Shown here piece by piece: positions 22,422 to 30,677 of a stretch of 41,201 nt of DNA. Under the pieces are notes generated by a model, which worked only from the letters and a program-made list of their open reading frames with translations, had not been told where the DNA came from and did not search any database. Made by a program: the position numbers and the translations under genes. How positions within the stretch are numbered: position 1 is the stretch's first letter; each line of letters starts with the position of its first letter. Source of the stretch: an uncultured Bacilli bacterium (GTDB lineage Bacteria > Bacillota_I > Bacilli_A > RFN20 > CAG-631); NCBI GenBank assembly GCA_934202505.1, contig CAKPXW010000002.1, positions 1-41,201 of the forward strand. The letters are read 5' to 3'.

Positions 22422-24377
22422 ATGACTAAAAAGCAAAAGAAAAATTTGAAAAGAATAATTATTGCATTAATTGCCTTTTTCTTAGTAAAAGGGGTAGACA
22501 TAATTTTAAGTAAAGCTTTTACTAACAATTTTCCAAATGGAATTGCTTCTTTAATTCCTTCAAATACATATGGATGGTTATTATCTTTTATATTATATTT
22601 TATCATATATGTATACATTGGCCATGATGTCATCAGAAAAGCTTTTATTAACATTAAAAATGGACAAGTTTTTGATGAAAACTTTTTAATGGTTGTTGCA
22701 ACATTTGGGGCCTTTGGACTTGGAATTTATACAGGAATTAAAGAACATAATCCTGAAGGATTTGATGAAGGTTGTGCTGTTTTACTTTTTTATCAAATAG
22801 GTGAATGGTTCCAAAGTTATGCTGTAGGTAAGTCAAGGAAATCTATATCTTCATTAATGAATATTAGACCTGATTATGCTAATTTAAAAAAAGATGATGG
22901 AACATTTGAAACTGTAGAACCAAGTGAATGTAAAATAAACGATATTATTCTTGTAAAACCAGGTGAAAAAATTCCTTTAGATGGGATTATTATTTTAGGC
23001 AATGCATCTTTAGATACTAAAGCATTAACTGGTGAATCATTACCTCAAGAAGTAAAAACTGGTGATAATGTTATTTCTGGAAGTGTTAATTTAAATGGAA
23101 CTATTGAAATTAAAGTTCAAAAAGAATTTGGTGATTCAACAGTTGCAAAAATTCTAGATTTAGTTGAAAATGCTTCTTCTCAAAAATCAAAATCAGAAAA
23201 TTTTATTACTAAATTTTCTAAAGTTTATACTCCTATTGTAGTATTTCTTGCTTTAGCTCTTGCTATTTTACCACCTTTATTTATTGGATTATTTTCTCAT
23301 AATTGGGGAACCTGGATTACCTGGATTTATCGTGCTTTAAGCTTTTTAGTTGTTTCTTGTCCATGTGCATTAGTAATTTCTGTTCCACTATCTTTCTTTG
23401 CAGGAATTGGTGGAGCTTCAAGTAGTGGAATTCTTATTAAAGGTTCTTCCTATCTTGAAATTTTTAATAAATCTAATATCTTCGTATTTGATAAAACTGG
23501 AACTTTAACAAAAGGAAATTTTGCTGTAAAAGAAATCTATCCTAATGAAGATAAAGAAAATATTTTATACTATGCTGCTATTGCGGAAAAAATGTCAAAT
23601 CATCCTATTGCTATGTCTATTAAAAAAGCTTATGGAAAAGAAATAATAGAAAACTATTCCATTGAAGATATAGCCGGAAAAGGAATAAAAGCCACTGGAA
23701 GTAAAACTATTTTATGTGGTAATGAAAAACTAATGAAAGAATTTAATATTCAATATAAATCATCAGATGGTATTGGTTCTATTGTCTATGTTGCAGTAGA
23801 TAATAGTTTTATTGGATATATTGTTATCTCTGATGAAATTAAAGAAAATGCTAAAGATACTATTAAATATTTAAATTCTATAGGGGCTAAAACTATTATG
23901 TTGACTGGAGATAATGAAAAAATTGCTGCAAATGTTGCAAACACTCTAGAACTTACGACTTATAAATCTTCATTACTTCCACAAAATAAAGTTGAAGAAG
24001 TGGATAAATTATTAAAAGATAAAAAAGAAAATGATATCTTATGCTTTGTTGGTGATGGTATTAACGATGCTCCTGTATTAATGAAATCTGATATTGGAAT
24101 TGCTATGGGTGGTGTTGGTTCTGATGCTGCTATTGAAGCTTCGGATATTGTATTAATGTATGATGATTTAAAAAGTATTATTTCTGCAAAGAAAATTTCT
24201 AAAAAAACTATGCAAATCGTTTATCAAAATATTATCTTTGCTCTTGTTGTTAAAATAGCCATTTTAATTTTATCTGCTTTAGGTATTACTAATATGTGGT
24301 TTGCTGTTTTTGGAGATGTTGGTGTTGCTGTTATTGCAATATTAAATGCTATGAGAGCAAATAAAAAAGTTTCATAA
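22422..24377 (+). CDS. cadA: P1B-type zinc/cadmium-exporting ATPase
   Basis: This membrane pump would export Zn(II), Cd(II) or Pb(II) using ATP. The start at 22422 follows AGGAG; an upstream TTG in frame is less likely. The 651-residue protein lacks its own HMA domain, which is supplied by the gene before it. Visible landmarks are TGESLP (actuator), SCPCALVIS near residue 312 (metal-binding CPC of the transport helix), DKTGTLTKG near 357 (phosphorylated Asp), NHPIAMS (HP motif), GDGINDAP (hinge) and the last helix WFAVFGDVGVAVIAILNAMR with the Asp typical of the zinc class. Confidence 0.95.
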   Translation: MTKKQKKNLKRIIIALIAFFLVKGVDIILSKAFTNNFPNGIASLIPSNTYGWLLSFILYFIIYVYIGHDVIRKAFINIKNGQVFDENFLMVVATFGAFGLGIYTGIKEHNPEGFDEGCAVLLFYQIGEWFQSYAVGKSRKSISSLMNIRPDYANLKKDDGTFETVEPSECKINDIILVKPGEKIPLDGIIILGNASLDTKALTGESLPQEVKTGDNVISGSVNLNGTIEIKVQKEFGDSTVAKILDLVENASSQKSKSENFITKFSKVYTPIVVFLALALAILPPLFIGLFSHNWGTWITWIYRALSFLVVSCPCALVISVPLSFFAGIGGASSSGILIKGSSYLEIFNKSNIFVFDKTGTLTKGNFAVKEIYPNEDKENILYYAAIAEKMSNHPIAMSIKKAYGKEIIENYSIEDIAGKGIKATGSKTILCGNEKLMKEFNIQYKSSDGIGSIVYVAVDNSFIGYIVISDEIKENAKDTIKYLNSIGAKTIMLTGDNEKIAANVANTLELTTYKSSLLPQNKVEEVDKLLKDKKENDILCFVGDGINDAPVLMKSDIGIAMGGVGSDAAIEASDIVLMYDDLKSIISAKKISKKTMQIVYQNIIFALVVKIAILILSALGITNMWFAVFGDVGVAVIAILNAMRANKKVS

Positions 24378-24388
24378 ATCAAGTTAGA

Positions 24389-24428
24389 AAAAAGAATGTT
24401 ATTCATGTGCGATAACATTCTTTTTATT
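24389..24428. terminator. bidirectional terminator between cadA and the MATE gene
   Basis: A perfect 14-bp stem, AAAAAGAATGTTAT with ATAACATTCTTTTT, has a 9-nt loop. The A and T runs of the arms serve both strands of the convergent gene pair. Confidence 0.92.
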
Positions 24429-25886
24429 TTAATAATTTAAGTTATTAGCTGTTGTGGCTAAAACTAGATTATCATCAATTAGTTTAAACTTCTTTTTCTC
24501 GTAATGTAATATAACCGGAAGATAAACCAAGTTAACAAGTACCCAACTGATTGGGAAGGCCGCATATAACCAATAAATAGTATGGAAAAATGGAGTTTTA
24601 AATATTGTTAATAAGAATAAAATTCTTGTTCCTGAGCAACCAATCATTGTAATAATTGCTGGTGGGGTAGAAACTTTCATACCTCTTAAATAGTTACTAT
24701 TAATATCCATCCAACCATCAATGCAATAAGTAAATGCTAATATAAATAATCTTTCTTTACCAGCATTTAAGGCATTTTCAATAATTATATCATCTGATTC
24801 TGTAATAAATATTGATAATAGTTTATGCGGAATTGCTGCACATACAATTGCACATATAGACCAAAACATCATCATCCAAATAAAAGAATACCAATAACTT
24901 TTACGAATATTTTGTTTATTCATTGCTCCAAAATTTTGGCCAACTAAAGATACTACACCAATTGCAAATGAATCAAGCATTGCAAAAATGTAACCTTCTA
25001 TTTGTGATGAAGCACTAGCTCCAGAAATTATTTCATTTTCTGAAATAGCAACTCCATTTATTGTATAATTATGAATTGTATATAAAGAAGATTGAATTAA
25101 AACATTAGGGATACAAAAGGCAAGTCCTTGAAGTCCAGCAGGAATACCTATTTTTAAAATGTCTAATAATTCTCTTTTAGAAACTTTAAGTTCTTTTAAA
25201 TGCAATTGTACAAATCCATTTTTATTATTCATAAAAATTAAAATAATTAATGTTGCAGAAATTATTTCAGAAATCACAGTAGCATAAGCGACACCTGCAA
25301 CATCCATTTTGAAAAAATAAACAAAAACAAAATCAAACGCAACATTTATTGCCCCAGAAATTGCAAGAACATATAATGGTCTTCTTGAATCTCCAAGCGC
25401 TCTTAACATTTGTGAGCCATAGTTATAAACCATTAAAAATGGTACTCCTAAAAAATAAATTTTAAGATATCTAGTAGCATTTACTATAATATTAGATGGA
25501 GTATCCATTAGTTCAAGAAAAACAGGAGACATAAAAAATCCAAATATTCCAAATATAATACCACCTACTATAGCAATTATAAATGAAGTATGTAATATTC
25601 TATTTGCTCTTTCTTTTTCATTTGAACCTTTAGCAACTGATATGCAAACATTTGAGCCAGTTGCTAAAGATACTAAAACTGTAATAATTAAATTAATTAA
25701 GGCTGAGTTAGATCCAATGGAAGACATTGATAATGGACCTCCACCAAAATTAGATACTGTCCATAAATCAATAGTCGTATATAATAACTGCAATATCGTA
25801 GTAAACATCAACGGAAGTACAAATAGTGGAATTTTCAAGAACAAGTTTCCTTTTGTTAAATCAAGTTCGGATTTTACTTTACTCAC
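24429..25886 (-). CDS. MATE-family multidrug/sodium antiporter
   Basis: This 485-residue membrane protein has about twelve hydrophobic segments in two homologous halves, as in NorM/DinF-type exporters. The N-terminal block KIPLFVLPLMFTTILQLLYTTID and the duplicated patterns at AGLQGLAFCIPN and SLVGQNFGAMNK are characteristic. The start is GTG at 25886 (GTG-AGT-AAA), preceded by GAAGGTG; no ATG fits. The leader holds a 15-bp palindrome suggestive of a regulator. Substrate unknown. Confidence 0.9.
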   Translation of the reverse strand: MSKVKSELDLTKGNLFLKIPLFVLPLMFTTILQLLYTTIDLWTVSNFGGGPLSMSSIGSNSALINLIITVLVSLATGSNVCISVAKGSNEKERANRILHTSFIIAIVGGIIFGIFGFFMSPVFLELMDTPSNIIVNATRYLKIYFLGVPFLMVYNYGSQMLRALGDSRRPLYVLAISGAINVAFDFVFVYFFKMDVAGVAYATVISEIISATLIILIFMNNKNGFVQLHLKELKVSKRELLDILKIGIPAGLQGLAFCIPNVLIQSSLYTIHNYTINGVAISENEIISGASASSQIEGYIFAMLDSFAIGVVSLVGQNFGAMNKQNIRKSYWYSFIWMMMFWSICAIVCAAIPHKLLSIFITESDDIIIENALNAGKERLFILAFTYCIDGWMDINSNYLRGMKVSTPPAIITMIGCSGTRILFLLTIFKTPFFHTIYWLYAAFPISWVLVNLVYLPVILHYEKKKFKLIDDNLVLATTANNLNY

Positions 25887-25906
25887 AAATTACACCTTCT
25901 TTTCTT

Positions 25907-25921
25907 TTACGCAAAGCGTAA
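25907..25921 (-). promoter_or_regulatory. palindromic operator-like site in the MATE leader
   Basis: TTACGC-AAA-GCGTAA is a perfect palindrome located between a TATAAT on the minus strand (25932-25927) and the ribosome site at 25900. A repressor or MerR-type activator binding there could control the exporter. Confidence 0.55.
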
Positions 25922-26002
25922 GACTTATTATAATACTTTATATTATAATTTGCACTCATATTTTTATTTGTAAGCACTTTCATTATTTTTTCGTAAAATA
26001 TC

Positions 26003-26033
26003 TTGACCTAAAGTAACCTTTAGCGTATAAAAT
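26003..26033 (+). promoter_or_regulatory. MerR-type promoter of the aldo/keto reductase operon
   Basis: TTGACC at 26003-26008 pairs with TAAAAT at 26028-26033 at 19 bases or with TATAAA at 26026 at 17 bases. The spacer contains the palindrome CTAAAG-TAAC-CTTTAG (26008-26023). A long spacer filled by a palindrome of this sort is the layout used by MerR-family activators such as AdhR/NmlR. No MerR gene is in the window. Confidence 0.7.
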
Positions 26034-26063
26034 AATTATATGTGTAGAAAGGAATTTAGATAT

Positions 26064-27176
26064 ATGAATTATTTTGCTAATGTCAAAAATAATTTTGGTT
26101 TTGGTTGTATGCGTCTTCCTCTTAAAGATGAAAAAGTCGATTATGATGTTTTTAAAGAAATGATTGATTACTTTTTAAATGAAGGATTTAATTACTTTGA
26201 TACAGCACATATGTATGTTAATGGATTAAGTGAATCTGCCTTAAGAGAATGTCTTGTAAAACGTTATCCTCGTGATAAGTATATATTTACAAATAAATTA
26301 TCTACTTCTTATTTTTCAAAAGAAGAAGAAATCATTCCTCTTTTTGAAAGTCAACTTAAAGAATGTGGATTAGATTATTTTGATTTTTATCTTATGCATT
26401 CTCAAGACAAAGAAATTTTTGAAAAATATAAACGTTGTCATGCTTATGAAATGGCTTTAATGCTTAAAAAGCAAGGAAAAATCAAACATTTTGGCATATC
26501 ATTTCATGATAATGCTAAAGTTTTAGATGAAATACTTACTGAATATCCACAAATTGAAGTTGTACAAATTCAATTCAACTATTTAGATTTTAATGATGAA
26601 GCAATCCAATCAAAACGCTGTTATGAAGTATGTAGAAAGCATAATAAGCCTGTAATTGTTATGGAACCTGTTAAAGGTGGAAGTCTTGTAAACTTACCAA
26701 GTGATGCTAAGAAAATATTAGAAGATTTACATGGTGGATCTACTGCTAGTTACGCTATTCGATTTGCCGCAGGATTTGAAGGAATCTTTATGGTTTTATC
26801 AGGGATGAGTAATCTTGAGCAAATGAAAGATAATCTTTCCTATATGAAAGATTTCAAACCATTAAATGATAAAGAAAAAGAAGCCATTGAAAATGTATGT
26901 AAAGTATTCTATTCCTTGAATATCATATCTTGCACAGCATGTGGATATTGTCTTGATGGCTGTCCCAAACATATTCCAATTCCCAATTTATTTGCTTGTA
27001 TGAATGCTAATATTATTCATCAAGATTGGAACTCTTCTTCTTATTATAATATTTATACAAAAAATGGAGCTAAAGCATCAACTTGTATAAAATGTGGAAA
27101 ATGTGAACATATTTGTCCTCAACACTTGCCAATTAGAAAATTATTAGAAGATGTTTCTAAAAAATTTGATAATTAA
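26064..27176 (+). CDS. aldo/keto reductase with C-terminal 2x[4Fe-4S] domain
   Basis: The protein joins an NAD(P)H-dependent aldo/keto reductase barrel (about residues 1-270) to a ferredoxin-like domain. AKR landmarks are FDTAHMY (Asp and Tyr), TNKLS (Lys) and LMHSQD (His). The C-terminal clusters are CTACGYCLDGCP and CIKCGKCEHICP. I prefer ATG at 26064, which has AAAGGA upstream, over the ATG at 26040. It is the first gene of a three-gene operon under a MerR-type promoter. The natural substrate is unknown; redox coupling to ferredoxin or flavin is likely. Confidence 0.9.
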   Translation: MNYFANVKNNFGFGCMRLPLKDEKVDYDVFKEMIDYFLNEGFNYFDTAHMYVNGLSESALRECLVKRYPRDKYIFTNKLSTSYFSKEEEIIPLFESQLKECGLDYFDFYLMHSQDKEIFEKYKRCHAYEMALMLKKQGKIKHFGISFHDNAKVLDEILTEYPQIEVVQIQFNYLDFNDEAIQSKRCYEVCRKHNKPVIVMEPVKGGSLVNLPSDAKKILEDLHGGSTASYAIRFAAGFEGIFMVLSGMSNLEQMKDNLSYMKDFKPLNDKEKEAIENVCKVFYSLNIISCTACGYCLDGCPKHIPIPNLFACMNANIIHQDWNSSSYYNIYTKNGAKASTCIKCGKCEHICPQHLPIRKLLEDVSKKFDN

Positions 27177-27194
27177 TAAAAGGAGTAAAACATT

Positions 27195-27767
27195 ATGATT
27201 GAAAATATTTTAATAAATAAAAATTTATCTATTCGTACTAGAATAACTATTAAAAGCTTAATTTCTATTAGTCTTATTATACTTTCTGTATGCTTACCTC
27301 AAATGGCCCATTTAATCATTAAAAATCAATCTGGAATTAAATTGTTACCAATGTATTTTCCTATTTTAATCGGTGGATGTTTATTAGGAATTAAATATGG
27401 ATTATTTGTAAGTATATTTTCTCCTATTATGAGTTATCTATTTACATCATTATTAAATAATCCAATGCCTACTTTAGAAAGATTACCTTTCATGATAGCT
27501 GAACTTTCTATATTTGCTATTATTACTGGATTATTTTCTAAAAAAATTGCTAAAAATCCTTATCTTTCTTTTATTGCTGTAATTCTTGCATTTATCGTAG
27601 GAAGATCTTCTTTCTTATTACTAACAATAATCTTCCAAAATATGGTTTCTTTTACTCCAACTATAATTTTTAATCAAATAAAAATGGGGTATTTGGGAGT
27701 TATAATTCAAACAATAATTGTTCCATTAATTATTATATTAATTCAAAACAAAATGATTAAGGAGTAA
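27195..27767 (+). CDS. ECF transporter S component-like membrane protein
   Basis: This 190-residue protein has about six hydrophobic segments. The stretch MYFPILIGGCLLGIKYGLF followed by PMPTLERLPFMIAEL matches the substrate-binding subunits of energy-coupling-factor vitamin transporters. The ATPase and T components would be shared and encoded elsewhere. AAAGGAG precedes the start, 18 bases after the reductase. Which vitamin or cofactor it takes up cannot be read from sequence; the partners suggest a redox-related cofactor or precursor. Confidence 0.82.
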   Translation: MIENILINKNLSIRTRITIKSLISISLIILSVCLPQMAHLIIKNQSGIKLLPMYFPILIGGCLLGIKYGLFVSIFSPIMSYLFTSLLNNPMPTLERLPFMIAELSIFAIITGLFSKKIAKNPYLSFIAVILAFIVGRSSFLLLTIIFQNMVSFTPTIIFNQIKMGYLGVIIQTIIVPLIIILIQNKMIKE

Positions 27768-27770
27768 CAA

Positions 27771-28178
27771 ATGACTAATCTTGATCAAGCTATTTCTCAA
27801 TTAAACAATCATTCTATTGTACTTATTGATGAAAAGGAAATCATAGTAAGTGATCAAAAAGGAATTATCCCTTTACTTGAATTAATAAATAGTAATAAAG
27901 AATTAAGCAACTTTTCTATTGCAGATAAAGTTGTAGGAAAAGCTGTAGCAATTTTAATACTAAAAGCTAATATTAAAAATGTATATGCTAAAACTTTATC
28001 AGTTTCTGCTAAAAATCTTCTTGAAAAAAGGCATATAAATGTAAAATATTCTTTTCTAGTTGACGTTATTAAAAATAAAGACAATACAGATATTTGTCCT
28101 ATGGAAAAAGCAATTGCAAATATTGATGATATTGAAGAAGGCTATAGAATTTTAAAAGAAAAGGTACATATAAAATAA
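27771..28178 (+). CDS. DUF1893 family protein (deaminase-like fold)
   Basis: The 135-residue protein matches DUF1893, whose structural representative TM1506 has a cytidine-deaminase-like fold of unknown activity. Signature segments are FSIADKVVGKAVAILILKANI near residues 47-67, VYAKTLSVSAKNLLE and the DICPMEKAI near 108-116 that carries the family cysteine. It begins four bases after the ECF gene and is its translational partner. Recurrence with Fe-S aldo/keto reductases and ECF components would suggest a shared pathway. Confidence 0.88.
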   Translation: MTNLDQAISQLNNHSIVLIDEKEIIVSDQKGIIPLLELINSNKELSNFSIADKVVGKAVAILILKANIKNVYAKTLSVSAKNLLEKRHINVKYSFLVDVIKNKDNTDICPMEKAIANIDDIEEGYRILKEKVHIK

Positions 28179-28189
28179 CATGTATAATA

Positions 28190-28221
28190 AAAGGTTGGGC
28201 GCAATTGCTCAACCTTTATTT
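28190..28221. terminator. terminator between DUF1893 and the convergent CobW gene
   Basis: An 11-bp stem, AAAGGTTGGGC with GCTCAACCTTT (one G-U pair), has loop GCAATT and is followed by ATTTT. It overlaps the stop of the minus-strand gene. Confidence 0.85.
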
Positions 28222-29163
28222 TGTATTTGCAAGATTTAAAACTGGATCTTTTATTTCTTTTATTTTTTCAATGCTTTCTGGAACTAAAACAAGTTCATCT
28301 TCTTGATATTCTTCTGACCATCTAGAAGTAATTTTAGCTTTAATATGCAACCACATACGATCTTTTATTGTAAAAGTGGCATTATCAATCGCTAGATGAC
28401 CATATAATTGAATATCATTACTACAACATGTCATAGCTAAACGTCCGGCAATAAAAGTCTTTTTAGGCAATGATTTTGATAAAACTGCCATACAATTAAA
28501 TTCAACAACTTTATCTATATATTTATCACGATGATCAAATGTATCTATATACCAAATACCATAGTCTTCATCCTTAATGTTAATAACTGGTGCTTCTATG
28601 TCATAAGGTAATTCTATTTCAAAAGCATCTTGTAGTCTACCTTCTTTATCCATTTCCATAAATTGGGCATTACCATTTGTAAGTTTAAAACTACTAGAGT
28701 AAGGTGCAAGTTTATCTAATTCACCATTCACATTAATAAATACAACAACATCTGATTGTTTAATTACATCAAGAAATTGTTGACGCATATTAGCAAAATA
28801 AATTGGAAAAGTTTTAAAATTTATAAAGTTAATCATTTGATAAACTTTAAAGAACTCAGGAAATTGGATTAATTTTAAATCCCACATACCATTAAGTTCA
28901 ATTACAATTCTACTTGGCATTTTATCAATAACTAATTCTTGAAGTTTCAACACAGAGAACTCACTTTGATCTTCAAAATATACCACTTCTGAATTATATT
29001 TTTTTAGGAATTCTTCTTCGTATTCTACTTCGCCTTGTTCACAAGCAAGAATTAAAGTTTTACCTTTTTTATAAAAATCATCACCAGCAATTGTATCTTT
29101 TATAAATGTTGTTTTCCCAGATTCTAGTAAACCATCTATAACATAAATAGGTAATGTTTTCAT
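28216..29163 (-). CDS. CobW/COG0523-like GTPase without the CXCC motif
   Basis: This 315-residue cytoplasmic protein begins with a P-loop (GLLESGKTTF near residues 11-20), and CEQGEVEYEEEFLKKY and RIVIELNGMWDLK follow like the CobW switch and GxxGxxK-type elements. The metal-binding GCICC motif of true COG0523 proteins is replaced by ACEQ. The C-terminal region ends with a domain holding LAMTCCSNDIQLYGHLA, conserved in the Firmicute branch that accompanies YcgQ/YcgR-like membrane proteins. It starts one base after the stop of the upstream CobW gene, so both act together. Metal uptake or metal allocation is probable. Confidence 0.8.
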   Translation of the reverse strand: MKTLPIYVIDGLLESGKTTFIKDTIAGDDFYKKGKTLILACEQGEVEYEEEFLKKYNSEVVYFEDQSEFSVLKLQELVIDKMPSRIVIELNGMWDLKLIQFPEFFKVYQMINFINFKTFPIYFANMRQQFLDVIKQSDVVVFINVNGELDKLAPYSSSFKLTNGNAQFMEMDKEGRLQDAFEIELPYDIEAPVINIKDEDYGIWYIDTFDHRDKYIDKVVEFNCMAVLSKSLPKKTFIAGRLAMTCCSNDIQLYGHLAIDNATFTIKDRMWLHIKAKITSRWSEEYQEDELVLVPESIEKIKEIKDPVLNLANTK

Positions 29164-29164
29164 A

Positions 29165-30382
29165 TTATCCTCTATTGAAGAATAATTCTTCTATCTTATG
29201 TTCATCAATTTTTGAACCAATTACTACAATTCTTCCTGTATAGTCAGGTTCTCCTAAACGAATTTCGTAGTCTCCAACAACATAATCAAAGTAATACCAT
29301 TTTTCATTGTCACTTGCTTTTAAAATTCCTTTTGAACGTAAAATTATTCCAAGAGATTCATCAGTTGCTAATGTATTTAAGAATTTTTCAAGTTGTTCTT
29401 TACTTATAGAAACAGATGTTTCTTTACCCCAACTTGTAAATACTTCATCGGCATCATGACCATGGTGATGATGATGTTCATGACCTTCTTCATGATGATG
29501 ATGGCAGCAACATTCATCGTCATGATCATCTTCATGTTCTTCTTCATGATGATGGTGACAACAACATCCATCGTCATGATCATCTTCATGTTCTTCTTCA
29601 TGATGGTGATGACAACAACATCCATCGTCATGATCATCTTCATGTTCTTCTTCATGATGATGATGACAACAACATTCATCATCGTGATCATCTTCATGTT
29701 CTTCTTCATGATGATGATGACAACAACATTCATCATCGTGATTATGTTTATGTTCTTCTATCATTTGTTGAAGCATTTCATCTTTTAAAGATACTTTTTC
29801 TTCTAAAACAGCTAATAATTTATTTCCATCTAATTGAGAAATTGGTGTTGTTATTATATTAGCGTGATCATTCTTTTCTTTTATTAAATCAACAACTTCT
29901 TGGATTTTTTCTTCAGTTGTTTTATCAGATTTTGATACTACAATAGTATTTGCGGCTTCTATTTGATTATTAAAGAATTCGCCAAAATTTTTCATATACA
30001 TTTTTGCTTTTGGCCCATCAACAACTGTAGCAATAATATTTAATTTTAAATCAGCATCTACTTTTAAAACAGCATTAACAATATCTGATAATTTTCCAAC
30101 TCCTGATGGTTCAATAATTATTCTTTCAGGATTAAATTTATTAATAACTTCTTTCATAGAAGATTCAAAATCTCCTACCAAAGAGCAACAAATACAACCA
30201 GAATTTATTTCTTTAATATTAACTCCTGATTCCTTTAAAAAGGTTCCATCTATTCCTATTTCTCCAAATTCATTTTCAATCAAAACAACTTTTTCTTTTT
30301 TAAAAGAACTTTCAAATAGTTTTTTAATAAGTGTTGTTTTCCCAGCTCCTAAAAAGCCTGAAATAACATCTACTTTTATCAT
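29165..30382 (-). CDS. CobW/COG0523 metal-chaperone GTPase with long His/Cys/acidic repeat
   Basis: This GTPase would load or move zinc or a related metal. Landmarks are GFLGAGKTTL (P-loop, residues 9-18), the metal-site GCICC near 63-67, RIIIEPSGVG and the VVSKSDK nucleotide motif. Between about residues 208 and 305 a repeat of 18 residues (unit DHDDECCCHHHHEEEHED) occurs about five times, giving a very large metal-binding segment; ordinary members have a short His-rich loop. The C-terminal CobW domain (about 310-405, ILRSKGIL, WYYFDYV) is intact. It is the first gene of a two-gene CobW operon. Confidence 0.93.
   Translation of the reverse strand: MIKVDVISGFLGAGKTTLIKKLFESSFKKEKVVLIENEFGEIGIDGTFLKESGVNIKEINSGCICCSLVGDFESSMKEVINKFNPERIIIEPSGVGKLSDIVNAVLKVDADLKLNIIATVVDGPKAKMYMKNFGEFFNNQIEAANTIVVSKSDKTTEEKIQEVVDLIKEKNDHANIITTPISQLDGNKLLAVLEEKVSLKDEMLQQMIEEHKHNHDDECCCHHHHEEEHEDDHDDECCCHHHHEEEHEDDHDDGCCCHHHHEEEHEDDHDDGCCCHHHHEEEHEDDHDDECCCHHHHEEGHEHHHHHGHDADEVFTSWGKETSVSISKEQLEKFLNTLATDESLGIILRSKGILKASDNEKWYYFDYVVGDYEIRLGEPDYTGRIVVIGSKIDEHKIEELFFNRG
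29465..29760 (-). repeat. 54-bp tandem repeat (four full units plus partial ends) in the CobW gene
   Basis: Full units begin at 29511, 29565, 29619 and 29673, each 54 bp (18 codons), with degenerate copies at both ends. Units differ at a few positions, chiefly E/G before CCC. The period is a multiple of three, so copy number may vary without frameshift. Confidence 0.92.
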
Positions 30383-30497
30383 ATTATCCTCTCCTTTTTG
30401 ACTAAACTATATTGTACCACATTTTTTTAAATGTTAACATTCTTAAAAATATTATTTTTAACAATTTAATTTATGATTGTCACTTAAATTGATACCA

Positions 30498-30549
30498 TTG
30501 TGGGACACTTATTATCTTTTTTTAGTAAAAATATAATATTTGTGGGACA
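30498..30549 (+). repeat. direct repeat TTGTGGGACA, two copies
   Basis: TTGTGGGACA occurs at 30498-30507 and 30540-30549, 42 bases apart, in otherwise AT-only DNA upstream of the DUF1508 gene. The G-rich motif stands out. Its role is unknown; regulator sites or insertion-element remnants are possible. Nothing else but the promoter lies in 30383-30677. Confidence 0.6.
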
Positions 30550-30595
30550 AAAATGCTATTTTAATTGAAAAATCGTTTTAAATTTGCATTTTTTT

Positions 30596-30637
30596 TGATA
30601 TAATTAATGTAGTTTAAGAAATTGAAAAAAAATTTCT
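30596..30637 (+). promoter_or_regulatory. extended -10 promoter and 5' hairpin of the DUF1508 gene
   Basis: TGATATAAT at 30596-30604 is an extended -10 element. Just downstream, AAGAAATT and AATTTCTT form a perfect 8-bp hairpin near the expected transcript 5' end, which could stabilise the message. AGGAGG lies before the ATG at 30678. Confidence 0.6.
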
Positions 30638-30677
30638 TTATTTTAAAATATGTAAACAAAAATAGGAGGAAAATAAA

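Noticed and set aside
25642..26016. Plus-strand frame antisense to the MATE gene start
   Set aside because: It overlaps the GTG start and leader of a well-supported exporter and has no ribosome site.
29393..29788. Met-rich frames on both strands within the CobW His/Cys repeat
   Set aside because: They are by-products of the CATGATGATG-type repeat and have no ribosome sites; the minus-strand CobW frame explains the region.
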